Of a stretch of DNA of 64,000 nt, positions 41,399 through 49,583 are shown one piece after another (position 1 is the stretch's first letter; each line of letters starts with the position of its first letter). The DNA lies in NCBI RefSeq assembly GCF_900114845.1, contig NZ_FOUK01000008.1, positions 90,081 to 154,080 of the forward strand, written 5' to 3'. The notes beneath the pieces were generated by a model. That model was not told the DNA's origin. It was given only the letters and a program-made list of their open reading frames with translations, and searched no databases. The position numbers and the translations under genes were made by a program. The DNA comes from Pimelobacter simplex (GTDB taxonomy: Bacteria > Actinomycetota > Actinomycetes > Propionibacteriales > Nocardioidaceae).

Positions 41399-41417
41399 CC
41401 GGCCGTCGGCGACAGGC

Positions 41418-42623
41418 TCAGGCCGTGGCGATCGGCGGACCCTCCGAGGGCTGCACGATGACGAACCCGGGACCCTGGAACGAGACCTGGAAGGCCTCGC
41501 CGGAGCCACGCCCGATCAGCGCGCCGGCGGAGACCGTCGAGCGGATCGACGTCTGCAGGTGCACCGACCAGGCGACGAGCGCGTTGGCGTCGGCGAAGGT
41601 CGGCGCCTCGGCGGCGTTGAGGACGACCGGCATGCCCTCGGTCGTGATCGCGACCCAGCCGGTCCCGCGCAGCGTGGTGTTGAACAGGCCGCCGGCGGCG
41701 ATGCTGCCGCCCTTGACCCGCTCGACGTTCCAGTCGAGGGAGGCCGAGAACGCCAGCACGTTGCGGCCGTTGACCGACAGCCCGCTGTTGTTGAGGTGCA
41801 GGATGTGGACGTCGTGCGCGAGGTCGGCCAGGAAGACGTCGCCCTGACCCTCGACCCGCATCAGCGAGAGACCCTCGCCGGTGAACGCCTTCTTGAGGAA
41901 CTTGGCCGCGCCGCCGCCCTGGTAGGCGAAGTTGACGTTGCCCTGGTAGGCCACCATCGAGCCCTGCTTGGCCATGAACGGCTCGGTGATCCGCACGCGC
42001 AGCAGCTTCTTGTTCTGCAGCATCGCGCCGGCCCCGTCGACCTCGCCGAAGCGGCCGTCGATCAGCTCGCCGGAGATGCCGGCGAAGGCGTCGCCCAGCG
42101 CGGCCTGCGCCTGGCCGCCGACCGGCTGGGGCTGGTACGACGGCACGGCGGGGGCGGCCTGCGCCTGGAAGGACTCCTGGGCGGGCTGCCACGCCGGCGG
42201 CTGGGACTGGACCGGCTGCTCGGCCTGGACCGGCTGCTCGGCCTCGAACGGCGCCGGCTCGGAGGCGTGCTGGCGGGCGGTCGGCGCCTCGTCGGCCGGC
42301 GTCGACTGGGAGGAGAGCGGGGCGAACGCGGTCACCGCGTCGGGCGCGACCGAGGGGGTGCCGGTCGGCGCCGCGTTGGCCGCGTCGGCGGAGCCCGCGT
42401 GGTCGGCGGAGCCGGCCTCGGCCTCGGCGTCCACCACCGAGGAGCCGACCCACGCGTCGGCGTCCGTGCTGCTCGTGGCCTGCTGCCCGGCGTCGGTCGG
42501 CGGGTAGAGCGGCGAGGTCGACTGCACGCCCTGGTCGGACACGTGGTCGGTCCACTGGGCGCCGTCCCAGTAGCGGAGCTCGTGGCGGCCGGTGGGGTCC
42601 GGGTGCCAGGCGGCAGCGGTCAT
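41418..42623 (-). CDS. AIM24-family protein with N-terminal DUF2510 domain
   Basis: A 401-residue protein. Residues 1-35 are a DUF2510 motif (AAWHPDPTGRHELRYWDGAQWTDH-type, split here). Residues about 40-175 form a low-complexity Ala/Pro/Gln linker containing the repeat AEQPVQAEQPVQ. Residues about 180-395 match AIM24/TerD-like beta domains (LLRVRITEPFMAKQGSMVAY, LHLNNSGLSVNGRNVLAFSA, LFNTTLRGTGWVAI). AIM24 proteins are of unknown biochemical role; the DUF2510 segment usually marks membrane- or envelope-associated actinobacterial proteins. The ATG has an AGAGG ribosome site. Confidence 0.88.
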   Translation of the reverse strand: MTAAAWHPDPTGRHELRYWDGAQWTDHVSDQGVQSTSPLYPPTDAGQQATSSTDADAWVGSSVVDAEAEAGSADHAGSADAANAAPTGTPSVAPDAVTAFAPLSSQSTPADEAPTARQHASEPAPFEAEQPVQAEQPVQSQPPAWQPAQESFQAQAAPAVPSYQPQPVGGQAQAALGDAFAGISGELIDGRFGEVDGAGAMLQNKKLLRVRITEPFMAKQGSMVAYQGNVNFAYQGGGAAKFLKKAFTGEGLSLMRVEGQGDVFLADLAHDVHILHLNNSGLSVNGRNVLAFSASLDWNVERVKGGSIAAGGLFNTTLRGTGWVAITTEGMPVVLNAAEAPTFADANALVAWSVHLQTSIRSTVSAGALIGRGSGEAFQVSFQGPGFVIVQPSEGPPIATA

Positions 42624-42735
42624 GGTCGTCGTACCTCTTTCGGAAGGTGGTGCGGATGGTGCCCATCGTGTCAGTCAGGTGGGCGGCCTGGAAGGTGCGC
42701 TGCCCGATCATCGGTGCCGCACGGCCGATGTGTCC

Positions 42736-42741
42736 TACGAT
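42736..42741 (+). promoter_or_regulatory. Leaderless -10 box (TACGAT) for the Z-isoprenyl synthase
   Basis: TACGAT is followed by six bases and the GTG at 42748; the hexamer and spacing are identical to those at rlmC (39431). Confidence 0.55.
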
Positions 42742-42747
42742 CGGTAT

Positions 42748-43521
42748 GTGGCGGATTGGAAGCGCGGTGTGCGCAAGGTGCTCTACCCCGCCTACGAGGC
42801 ACGCATGCTTCGCAGGATGCCCGGGAACCTGCCCAAGCACATCGGCGTGATGCTCGACGGCAACCGGCGCTGGGCGAAGGCGGTCGGCCGCGACACCGCG
42901 CACGGTCACCAGGCCGGCGCCGCGAACATCGAGCCCCTCCTCGGCTGGTGCGACGAGGTCGGCATCGAGGTGGTCACCCTGTGGCTGCTCTCCACCGACA
43001 ACCTCAACCGCCCCGCCCGCGAGCTCGAGCCGCTCCTCGAGATCATCGCCGACGCCGTCGACTCCCTCGCTGACCAGCGCCGCTGGCGACTGCACCCCGT
43101 CGGCGCCCTCGACCTGCTGCCCCACGAGACCGCCAAGCGCCTCAAGGCCGCCGCCGAGGCCACCGCCGACGTCGACGGCATGACCGTCAACATCGCCGTC
43201 GCCTACGGCGGCCGCCGCGAGATCGCCGACGCCGTCCGCTCCCTGCTCACCGAGCACGCCGCGCTCGGCACGCCGCTCGAGATGCTCGCCCAGCAGATCG
43301 ACATCGAGCACATCGAGGAGCACCTCTACACCAAGGGCCAGCCCGACCCCGACCTCGTCATCCGCACGTCGGGGGAGCAGCGGCTCGGCGGCTTCCTGCT
43401 GTGGCAGAGCGCGAAGTCGGAGTTCTACTTCTGCGAGGCCTACTGGCCCGACTTCCGACGGGTCGACTTCCTGCGGGCGATCCGGGCGTACGCGCAGCGC
43501 GAGCGCCGGTTCGGGTCGTAG
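42748..43521 (+). CDS. uppS: Short-chain Z-isoprenyl diphosphate synthase (UppS family, Rv1086-like)
   Basis: A 257-residue cis-prenyltransferase. Conserved motifs are HIGVMLDGNRRWAKAVG (with the catalytic Asp and Gly-Asn-Arg-Arg-Trp), LLSTDNLNR, AVAYGGRREI, DLVIRTSGEQRLGGFLLWQS and the C-terminal YWPDFRRVDFLRAI. The N-terminus and the GFLLWQS region resemble the mycobacterial Z-farnesyl diphosphate synthase Rv1086 more than decaprenyl diphosphate synthase, and the trhA neighbour repeats the mycobacterial order. It would make Z,E-farnesyl diphosphate, a precursor of decaprenyl phosphate for cell-wall assembly. The GTG start is fixed by the TACGAT promoter. Confidence 0.88.
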   Translation: MADWKRGVRKVLYPAYEARMLRRMPGNLPKHIGVMLDGNRRWAKAVGRDTAHGHQAGAANIEPLLGWCDEVGIEVVTLWLLSTDNLNRPARELEPLLEIIADAVDSLADQRRWRLHPVGALDLLPHETAKRLKAAAEATADVDGMTVNIAVAYGGRREIADAVRSLLTEHAALGTPLEMLAQQIDIEHIEEHLYTKGQPDPDLVIRTSGEQRLGGFLLWQSAKSEFYFCEAYWPDFRRVDFLRAIRAYAQRERRFGS

Positions 43522-43592
43522 AGCGAACGCATCGTGGCAGCGATGGAGCTGGGGGTCGTCGTCCTCGGCATGGCCCGGCGGGTCGTTCCGCT

Positions 43593-43608
43593 CGATCACG
43601 AGTGATCG
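43593..43608. promoter_or_regulatory. Perfect palindrome CGATCAC-GA-GTGATCG
   Basis: A 16-base perfect palindrome in the 175-base gap between the Z-prenyl synthase and the DUF3817 gene, 72 bases after one stop and 88 before the next start. It may be an operator or a weak terminator stem; no T-run follows. Nothing else is seen in the gap apart from the promoter at 43684. Confidence 0.4.
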
Positions 43609-43683
43609 TCCAGCTCGAAGGAGCCTCGGGCGACCTGCCCCGTCTGTGACCAACGCGACCCCGGTCGCACCCGTCCGCCTCGG

Positions 43684-43689
43684 TACTCT
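43684..43689 (+). promoter_or_regulatory. Leaderless -10 box (TACTCT) for the DUF3817 gene
   Basis: TACTCT is followed by seven bases and a GTG at 43697. This selects the GTG over an ATG-like start at 43646. Confidence 0.5.
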
Positions 43690-43696
43690 CGAACCC

Positions 43697-44146
43697 GTGA
43701 CCACCCCCACCAAGCTGTTCCGCACCGTCGCGATCGCCGAGGCGATCACCTGGACGGGACTGCTGATCGGCATGTTCCTCAAGTACGGCACCGAGACGAC
43801 CGAGGTCGGGGTGCGGATCTTCGGCATGCTGCACGGCGTCGTCTTCGTGGCGTACGTCGTCACGACGGTCGTCGTCTGGGTCGACCGTCGCTGGTCGGCC
43901 GGCCGGGGGCTGCTGGCGCTCGTGGCCGCGGTGCCGCCGCTGGCGACGCTGCCGCTGGAGTGGTGGGCGATCCGGAAGGGCTGGCTCGGTGACTCGTGGC
44001 GGCTGCCGTCGGGGGCGACGCGCTCGCTGCCGGACCGGGTGGTGGGGTGGCTGCTGGTCAACCCGCTGCGGGGGCTGTGCATGGGCCTGGTCGCCGTCGG
44101 TGCGCTGACGGCGCTCGCGCTGGCCGTCGGGCCGCCGACCTCCTGA
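43697..44146 (+). CDS. DUF3817 membrane protein
   Basis: A 149-residue protein. It begins with KLFRTVAIAEAITWTGLLIGM and has FGMLHGVVFVAYVVTTVVVW and LVAAVPPLATLPLEWWAI, the three helices of the DUF3817 family, followed by an extra C-terminal helix. Its function is unknown. The GTG at 43697, seven bases after a TACTCT hexamer, gives a start that coincides with the beginning of the conserved domain. Confidence 0.82.
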   Translation: MTTPTKLFRTVAIAEAITWTGLLIGMFLKYGTETTEVGVRIFGMLHGVVFVAYVVTTVVVWVDRRWSAGRGLLALVAAVPPLATLPLEWWAIRKGWLGDSWRLPSGATRSLPDRVVGWLLVNPLRGLCMGLVAVGALTALALAVGPPTS

Positions 44147-44215
44147 TCCCTGTGGGCCGCTGAGCCTGCTGGTCCCGCGACGGAACCCGGCGCCCCTCCG
44201 GCGCGTCGGAAGGTC

Positions 44216-45571
44216 ATGCCTCTCGCGCTCGACCGTCGTGCCACCGTCCAGCTCGGCCTCGCCGCCCTCGGCGCGTCCTTCCTGACCGCCTGCGGCAACC
44301 GGTCGCCCGCGCAGATCGACCCCGCCGAGCCGGGGAGCGAGATCGAGCTGATCTCCTCCGACGTGCGACCGGCGGCGGGCGATCCGACGCTCGTCCCGCA
44401 GGTCGTCGCCGGCCTGCAGACCTTCTCCGGCCGCCTGTACGACGCCCTGGCCCGCGAGCACGAGGGCGAGAACCTGGTCCTGTCGCCGTTCTCGGTCCTC
44501 GTCGCCCTCGGCATGACGCTCACCGGAGCGGCCGGGCGCACGGCGGCCGAGATGCGCGAGGTGCTCGGCGCCGACGCCCTGGGGGAGCGCTGGCACGCGG
44601 GGCTCAACGCCCTCACCCGGTCCCTCCACGGGCTGGCCGGCGACCAGGAGCGGGCCGACGGGTCGAGCGCCGAGGTGGCGCTCGCCTCGGCCGACCAGCT
44701 GTTCGGGCAGCAGGGCGTGGCGTGGGAGCAGGAGTTCGTCGACCTCCTCGCCAAGGAGTACGGCGCCCCGATGCGCGCCGTCGACTTCGTCGGGCAGACC
44801 GAGCGGGCCCGGCGCCTGATCAACGACTGGGTCGAGGCGCGGACCGCCGACCGGATCACCGACCTGGTCCCCGAGGGCGTCCTGGACGTGTCCACCCGTC
44901 TGGTCCTCGTCAACGCGATCTACCTGAAGGCGCCGTGGGAGGAGCCCTTCGAGAAGACGCTCACGACGCGCGGCGCCTTCCGGCGGGCCGACGGCAGCAC
45001 GGTCCAGGCCGACCTCATGCGTCGCCCGGACGTCGGGGCCCGGCTGACGTCGGGGAAGGGCTGGCGCGCGGTCACCCTGCCGTACGCCGGACGCCGGCTC
45101 GCGATGACCGTCGTCCTCCCCGACGACAGCGACGACGACGGCGCGGGCCTGGCCGGCGTCGAGCGCCGGCTCGCCGCCGATGGACTCGCGGTGTTCACCC
45201 CGACCGAGGACGGAGGTGAGACGACCGCCGTCGACCTCACCCTCCCGCGCTGGACGTTCCGGACCGCCGCGCCCCTGCGCGAGGTCCTCGCCGGGTTGGG
45301 CATGCCGACCGCGTTCACCGACGCCGCCGACTTCACGCCGATGACCGAGGAGGACCTCGACCTCGTCGTCAGCGAGGTGCTCCACCAGGCCTTCGTCGCG
45401 GTCGACGAGGAGGGAACGGAGGCCGCGGCCGCCACCGCGGTCGTGATGACGGAGACCAGCGCGCCCCTCACCGAGGCCTTCGTGGTGGACCGTCCGTTCC
45501 TCTTCGTCGTCCACGACGTGGCCCACGGCACGCCTCTCTTCGTCGGCCGGGTGACCGATCCCACCGCCTGA
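44216..45571 (+). CDS. Lipoprotein serpin (serine protease inhibitor)
   Basis: A 451-residue serpin. An N-terminal signal ends in the lipobox LTAC with C26 as the lipidation site, so the protein is predicted to be anchored outside the cell membrane. Serpin landmarks are NLVLSPFSVLVALGMTLTGA, LVNAIYLKAPWEEPF and FVVDRPFLFVVHD. The reactive-loop hinge EEGTEAAAAT (about 398-407) is the small-residue pattern of inhibitory serpins; by the usual spacing the P1-P1' bond would be near the Thr-Ser of TETSAP. Bacterial serpins are uncommon and are thought to block exogenous or host proteases. It has a GGAAGG ribosome site and stands alone. Confidence 0.93.
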   Translation: MPLALDRRATVQLGLAALGASFLTACGNRSPAQIDPAEPGSEIELISSDVRPAAGDPTLVPQVVAGLQTFSGRLYDALAREHEGENLVLSPFSVLVALGMTLTGAAGRTAAEMREVLGADALGERWHAGLNALTRSLHGLAGDQERADGSSAEVALASADQLFGQQGVAWEQEFVDLLAKEYGAPMRAVDFVGQTERARRLINDWVEARTADRITDLVPEGVLDVSTRLVLVNAIYLKAPWEEPFEKTLTTRGAFRRADGSTVQADLMRRPDVGARLTSGKGWRAVTLPYAGRRLAMTVVLPDDSDDDGAGLAGVERRLAADGLAVFTPTEDGGETTAVDLTLPRWTFRTAAPLREVLAGLGMPTAFTDAADFTPMTEEDLDLVVSEVLHQAFVAVDEEGTEAAAATAVVMTETSAPLTEAFVVDRPFLFVVHDVAHGTPLFVGRVTDPTA

Positions 45572-45593
45572 AACCCTCAGGTCCGCCCGGGCC

Positions 45594-45607
45594 TGCTGAT
45601 TTCAGCA
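45594..45607 (+). terminator. Small stem after the serpin gene
   Basis: TGCTGA and TCAGCA pair around two T residues, 22 bases after the serpin stop, followed by AAAG. It may help separate the serpin transcript from the pst operon. Confidence 0.35.
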
Positions 45608-45621
45608 AAGACGGCCCATCC

Positions 45622-45643
45622 GTTCCCGCTCCGTTCACCGTCG
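45622..45643 (+). promoter_or_regulatory. PHO-box-like direct repeat upstream of pstC
   Basis: Two adjacent 11-base units, GTTCCCGCTCC and GTTCACCGTCG, begin with the GTTCAYC-like core spaced 11 bases apart, the pattern of PhoP boxes known from Streptomyces. A weaker third unit (TCACCCCGACT) follows. The site lies about 105 bases before pstC, where PhoP activation of pst would be expected. Confidence 0.6.
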
Positions 45644-45745
45644 TCACCCCGACTGGTCGAGATCCACCGTCACCGTTCCCGGTGGCAGCGCACTTCCGCG
45701 CTGTCGTGGGAGGCCTGCTCGGGTGGCCACGATCGAGGACGACGT

Positions 45746-46759
45746 GTGACGAGCCTGCCCCTAGCCGACCCCAGCGCGCCGGAAGCGCAGCCGCGGCGGA
45801 TCTCCCGCAGGCCCACCGGCAGCGACGCGATCTTCGTGAACGTCGCGCGTGCCATCGGTGCGTCGGTGCTCGTGATCACCGGTGGGGTGGGCGTCTTCCT
45901 TGCCTGGCAGGCCGTTCCGACGCTGCGCCGGTACGGCTTCTCGTTCCTCACCGAGCAGCGCTGGCAGCCGGAGGCCGACATCATCGGCATCGCCGGCGTC
46001 CTGGTCGGCACGGTGTCGATCGCGTTGGTCGCGATGTTCTTCGCGTTCCCGCTCGCGCTGCTGAGCGCGCTCTACATCAGCGAGTACGCGCCCGCGAAGA
46101 TCAAGGGCCTGCTGGTCTCGGCGGTCGACCTGATGGCCGCCATCCCGTCGATCGTCTACGGCCTGTGGGGCTTCTTCCTGATGATGCCCCACGCGGCCGA
46201 GCTCGCCTGGTGGCTGCAGCGCCATTTCGGATGGGTGCCCTTCTTCAAGATCCGCGGCACGGACGCCGACAGCCCGGTCTGGGACACCAGCCGCTACGTC
46301 TCCAGCGCGTTCTGCGCGGGTATCGCCGTCGCGATGATGGTGCTGCCGATGGCGTGCGCCGTCATGCGCCAGGTCTTCTCGCAGACCCCGCCGGGGGAGC
46401 GGGAGGCGGCGCTCGCGCTCGGTGCCACCAAGTGGGGCGTCATCCGCTCCGTCGTGCTGCCCTTCGGCCGCGGCGGCATCATCGGCGGGACGATGCTCGG
46501 GCTGGGCCGGGCGCTCGGTGAGACGATCGCCGTCGTCCTCATCATCTCGCCGGCGTTCGAGATCAAGTGGAACGTGCTCGAGACCGGGGCGAACTCGGTC
46601 AGCGCGCTCATCGCCGTCCAGTTCGGCGACGCGACGCCGGCACAGCTCTCCGCGCTGCTCGCCGCCGGCTTCGTGCTCTTCCTGATCACGCTCGCCGTCA
46701 ACACCCTCGCCGCGGTCATCGTGAACCGCAGCCGGTCCGGAGCGGACGCCGACGCATGA
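45746..46759 (+). CDS. pstC: Phosphate ABC transporter permease PstC
   Basis: A 337-residue permease with six membrane helices. The conserved loop EREAALALGATKWGVIRSVVLP, which contacts the PstB ATPase, and LGRALGETIAVVLI are characteristic of PstC. It opens the extended pst operon. The GTG at 45746 is preceded by GAGGAC. The stop overlaps the pstA ATG by four bases. Phosphate control through the upstream PHO-box-like repeat is inferred. Confidence 0.95.
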   Translation: MTSLPLADPSAPEAQPRRISRRPTGSDAIFVNVARAIGASVLVITGGVGVFLAWQAVPTLRRYGFSFLTEQRWQPEADIIGIAGVLVGTVSIALVAMFFAFPLALLSALYISEYAPAKIKGLLVSAVDLMAAIPSIVYGLWGFFLMMPHAAELAWWLQRHFGWVPFFKIRGTDADSPVWDTSRYVSSAFCAGIAVAMMVLPMACAVMRQVFSQTPPGEREAALALGATKWGVIRSVVLPFGRGGIIGGTMLGLGRALGETIAVVLIISPAFEIKWNVLETGANSVSALIAVQFGDATPAQLSALLAAGFVLFLITLAVNTLAAVIVNRSRSGADADA

Positions 46760-47988
46760 CCGCCGTGGAGACCCGCCCCGACAGCCTCGCCGACCGCCCC
46801 GAGCCGTCCGCGGAGCCGAAGACCTTCCTGCCCGCCCGCGACCGCGCCCAGGACGACGACGTCCCGCCGCCGGTCCCGCGCCGCGCGATCGGTGCGCCCA
46901 ACGCCGACGAGCTGTTCGCCCGTGCCGGCGCGTGGATCGCCGCGCTGGGCATGGCCTGGCTGATCACGCAGCGCTTCCTCCCGCTCGGCGGCCTGGCCTG
47001 GTTCCTGATCGTGCTGCTCGTCGCCGGCATCTTCATGACCGGCCTGCTCTCGTCGATCAGCACGACCTTCGTCGAGGTGCGCGACCGGGTCGCGGGCATC
47101 GTCGTCACCGCCGGAGCGGTGGTCGTCGGGATCGCGCTCGTCTCCGCGGTGGTGTTCGTGTTCGTCCGCGGCTGGAAGCCACTGACGCACCTCAACTTCT
47201 TCACCGACGACATGGCCGGCGTCGAGCCCAAGGCGCCGTTCACGCAGGGCGGTGTGCTGCACGCGATCATCGGCACCGGCATCCAGCTCGGCATCGGCCT
47301 CGCCGTCGCGCTGCCGCTCGGCGTGGGCACCGCGGTGTTCATGACCGAGGTCGGCGGCCGGTTCGCGCGGATCGTGCGCACCGTCGTCGAGGCGATGACC
47401 GCGCTGCCCTCGATCGTGGCCGGCCTGTTCATCTACACCACGGTCATCCTCACGCTCGGCGTCCCGCGCTCGGGTCTGGCCGCCGGCCTCGCGCTCGGCG
47501 TGATGATGCTGCCGATCATCGCCCGCGCGGCGGACGTCGTCCTCCGCGTCGTGCCGGGCAACCTGCGCGAGGCCAGCCTCGCGCTCGGCGCCAGCCGGTG
47601 GCGCACGACCTGGAACGTCGTGCTGCCGACCGCCCGGCCGGGCCTCGCGACCGCCGTCATCCTCGGCGTCGCCCGCGGCGTCGGCGAGACCAGCCCGGTC
47701 CTGCTCACGTCGGGCGCCGCGAACTTCGTCCAGGCCAACCCGCTCGACGGCGCGATGAACTCGCTGCCGCTGTTCATCTACACGCAGGTCCGCAGCGGCG
47801 AGCCGCACTCGATCGGCCGTGCGTTCGGCGCCGCGGTCGTGCTGATGACCCTCGTGCTGGCGCTCTTCGTGCTCGCCCGGTTCGTCGCCCGCCCGCGCAA
47901 GTACCGGAACCGGCCGTCCCTGCGCAGCCGCGTCGCCCGGATCCGCGTCCCCCGCACCCGCACCACCCGCAACGGAGAAGCCGCATGA
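46756..47988 (+). CDS. pstA: Phosphate ABC transporter permease PstA
   Basis: A 410-residue permease, longer than the usual ~290 because of a ~45-residue Pro/Asp-rich N-terminal segment and a basic C-terminal tail (RPRKYRNRPSLRSRV and following). Six to eight hydrophobic helices are visible, with the coupling loop REASLALGASRWRTTWNVVLP and GVARGVGETSPVLLT typical of PstA. It overlaps pstC (ATGA) and the PstS-like gene (ATGA). Confidence 0.94.
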   Translation: MTAVETRPDSLADRPEPSAEPKTFLPARDRAQDDDVPPPVPRRAIGAPNADELFARAGAWIAALGMAWLITQRFLPLGGLAWFLIVLLVAGIFMTGLLSSISTTFVEVRDRVAGIVVTAGAVVVGIALVSAVVFVFVRGWKPLTHLNFFTDDMAGVEPKAPFTQGGVLHAIIGTGIQLGIGLAVALPLGVGTAVFMTEVGGRFARIVRTVVEAMTALPSIVAGLFIYTTVILTLGVPRSGLAAGLALGVMMLPIIARAADVVLRVVPGNLREASLALGASRWRTTWNVVLPTARPGLATAVILGVARGVGETSPVLLTSGAANFVQANPLDGAMNSLPLFIYTQVRSGEPHSIGRAFGAAVVLMTLVLALFVLARFVARPRKYRNRPSLRSRVARIRVPRTRTTRNGEAA

Positions 47989-49583
47989 TCGCCCCCGTCC
48001 GCCGACCACTCGTCGCCCTCCTCGCCGGTGTCGCCCTGCTGCTGGGCTGGGCCGGGACCGCGTCCGCCCAGGACGCGGCCGGCCGCGCGGCGCCGTACAC
48101 GACGATCGAGGGCACCGGATCGACCTGGTCGGAGCTGATCGTCCAGAAGTGGATCGCCGACGTCGACGCCAACGGCATGAAGGTCGTCTACACCGGCGGC
48201 GGCTCGAGCAAGGGCCGCAAGGACTTCGCGCAGGCCACCAACGACTTCGCCATCTCCGAGATCCCCTACCAGGGCGTCGACGAGAAGGGGAACGCCGACA
48301 AGTCCGACCGGGCCTACGCCTACCTGCCGATCGTCGCGGGCGGCACGGCGTTCACCTACCAGCTCAAGATCGGCAACCAGCAGGTGCGCAACCTGCGGCT
48401 GTCCGGCGAGACGATCGCCAAGATCTTCACCGGCCAGATCACCAACTGGGACGACGCCGCGATCGCCAAGGACAACAACGGCCGGAAGTTCCCGTCGCTG
48501 CCGATCACGCCGGTCGTGCGCTCCGACGGCTCGGGCACCACGGCGCAGTTCACGACCTGGATGGACGACCAGTACCCCAGCATCTGGCGCGGCTACTTCG
48601 GCCGCTCCGGCCTGACGTCGTACTACCCGGTCAAGAGCGGCTCGCGGATGACCGCGCAGTCCGGCTCGGACCAGGTGATGAACACGGTCAAGGGCTTCGC
48701 CGGCAACGGCTCGATCGGCTACGTCGAGTACTCCTACCCGGTCAACGCGAACTACCCCGTGGTCAAGGTGCTCAACAAGTCCGGCTACTTCGTCGAGCCG
48801 ACGCAGTACAACACCGCGGTCGCGCTGACGAAGGCGAAGATCAACCCGACGACGCTGACCCAGGACCTGAAGGGCGTGTACGTCAACGCGGACCCGCGGG
48901 CGTACCCCATTTCGTCGTACTCGTACATGATCATCCCGACCGCAGCCGACGACAAGCGGATGACGACGTCGAAGCGGCAGACGCTCGCGGACTTCATCTA
49001 CTACTCGCTGTGCACGGGCCAGACGAGCGCCGGCAAGTACGGCTACTCGCCGCTCACCCTCAACCTGGTCAAGGCGGGCTTCGACCAGGTCGCCAAGCTC
49101 GCGAAGGCCGACAGCAACGTCAACCTGACCAACCGCGACGTCCGCAGCTGCAACAACCCGACGTTCGACGGCAAGAACCCGAACCACAACGTGCTAGCAG
49201 ACAAGGCGCCGCAGCCGGCCGCCTGCGACAAGCAGGGCGCCGGACCGTGCGGCACCGAGACCGGTACGAACAAGCCGTCCACCGACGGCAAGACCCCCGA
49301 CAGCGGTACGACGGACGGCGGCACGGGCCCGTCGGGCCAGCCCGGCAAGGTCGATCCGGAGACCGGGGCGCCCGCCGGCGGCCCGGACGCCGCCACCGGG
49401 GACGGAGGCACCGGCGGCGGGAACGAGGCGGTGTACGCCAACCCGACCCTGGTCGCGGACCGCACCGGCGACCAGCGTCCCTTCGGCGTGCTCGCCGTCG
49501 TCGAGCTCATCGCGCTCGTCCTGGTCCCCGGCGTGGCCAGCGCGTTCCTGCGCCGGCGCCGGCAGACCCGGAGCCGGGCATGA
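47985..49583 (+). CDS. pstS: PstS-like phosphate-binding protein with C-terminal membrane anchor
   Basis: A 532-residue protein. A signal peptide (about 1-28, ending TASAQ) is followed by a type II periplasmic binding domain with TIEGTGSTWSELIVQKWIAD, YTGGGSSKGRKDFA, FAISEIPY and VRSDGSGTTAQFTTWM, the last being the phosphate-loop region of PstS. Residues about 400-495 are a Gly/Pro/Thr/Asp-rich linker and about 502-522 a hydrophobic helix with an RRRRQTRSR tail. No LPXTG-type motif precedes the helix, so it is probably a membrane-anchored lipoprotein-free binding protein. It is coupled to pstA and the next gene by four-base overlaps. Confidence 0.9.
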   Translation: MIAPVRRPLVALLAGVALLLGWAGTASAQDAAGRAAPYTTIEGTGSTWSELIVQKWIADVDANGMKVVYTGGGSSKGRKDFAQATNDFAISEIPYQGVDEKGNADKSDRAYAYLPIVAGGTAFTYQLKIGNQQVRNLRLSGETIAKIFTGQITNWDDAAIAKDNNGRKFPSLPITPVVRSDGSGTTAQFTTWMDDQYPSIWRGYFGRSGLTSYYPVKSGSRMTAQSGSDQVMNTVKGFAGNGSIGYVEYSYPVNANYPVVKVLNKSGYFVEPTQYNTAVALTKAKINPTTLTQDLKGVYVNADPRAYPISSYSYMIIPTAADDKRMTTSKRQTLADFIYYSLCTGQTSAGKYGYSPLTLNLVKAGFDQVAKLAKADSNVNLTNRDVRSCNNPTFDGKNPNHNVLADKAPQPAACDKQGAGPCGTETGTNKPSTDGKTPDSGTTDGGTGPSGQPGKVDPETGAPAGGPDAATGDGGTGGGNEAVYANPTLVADRTGDQRPFGVLAVVELIALVLVPGVASAFLRRRRQTRSRA

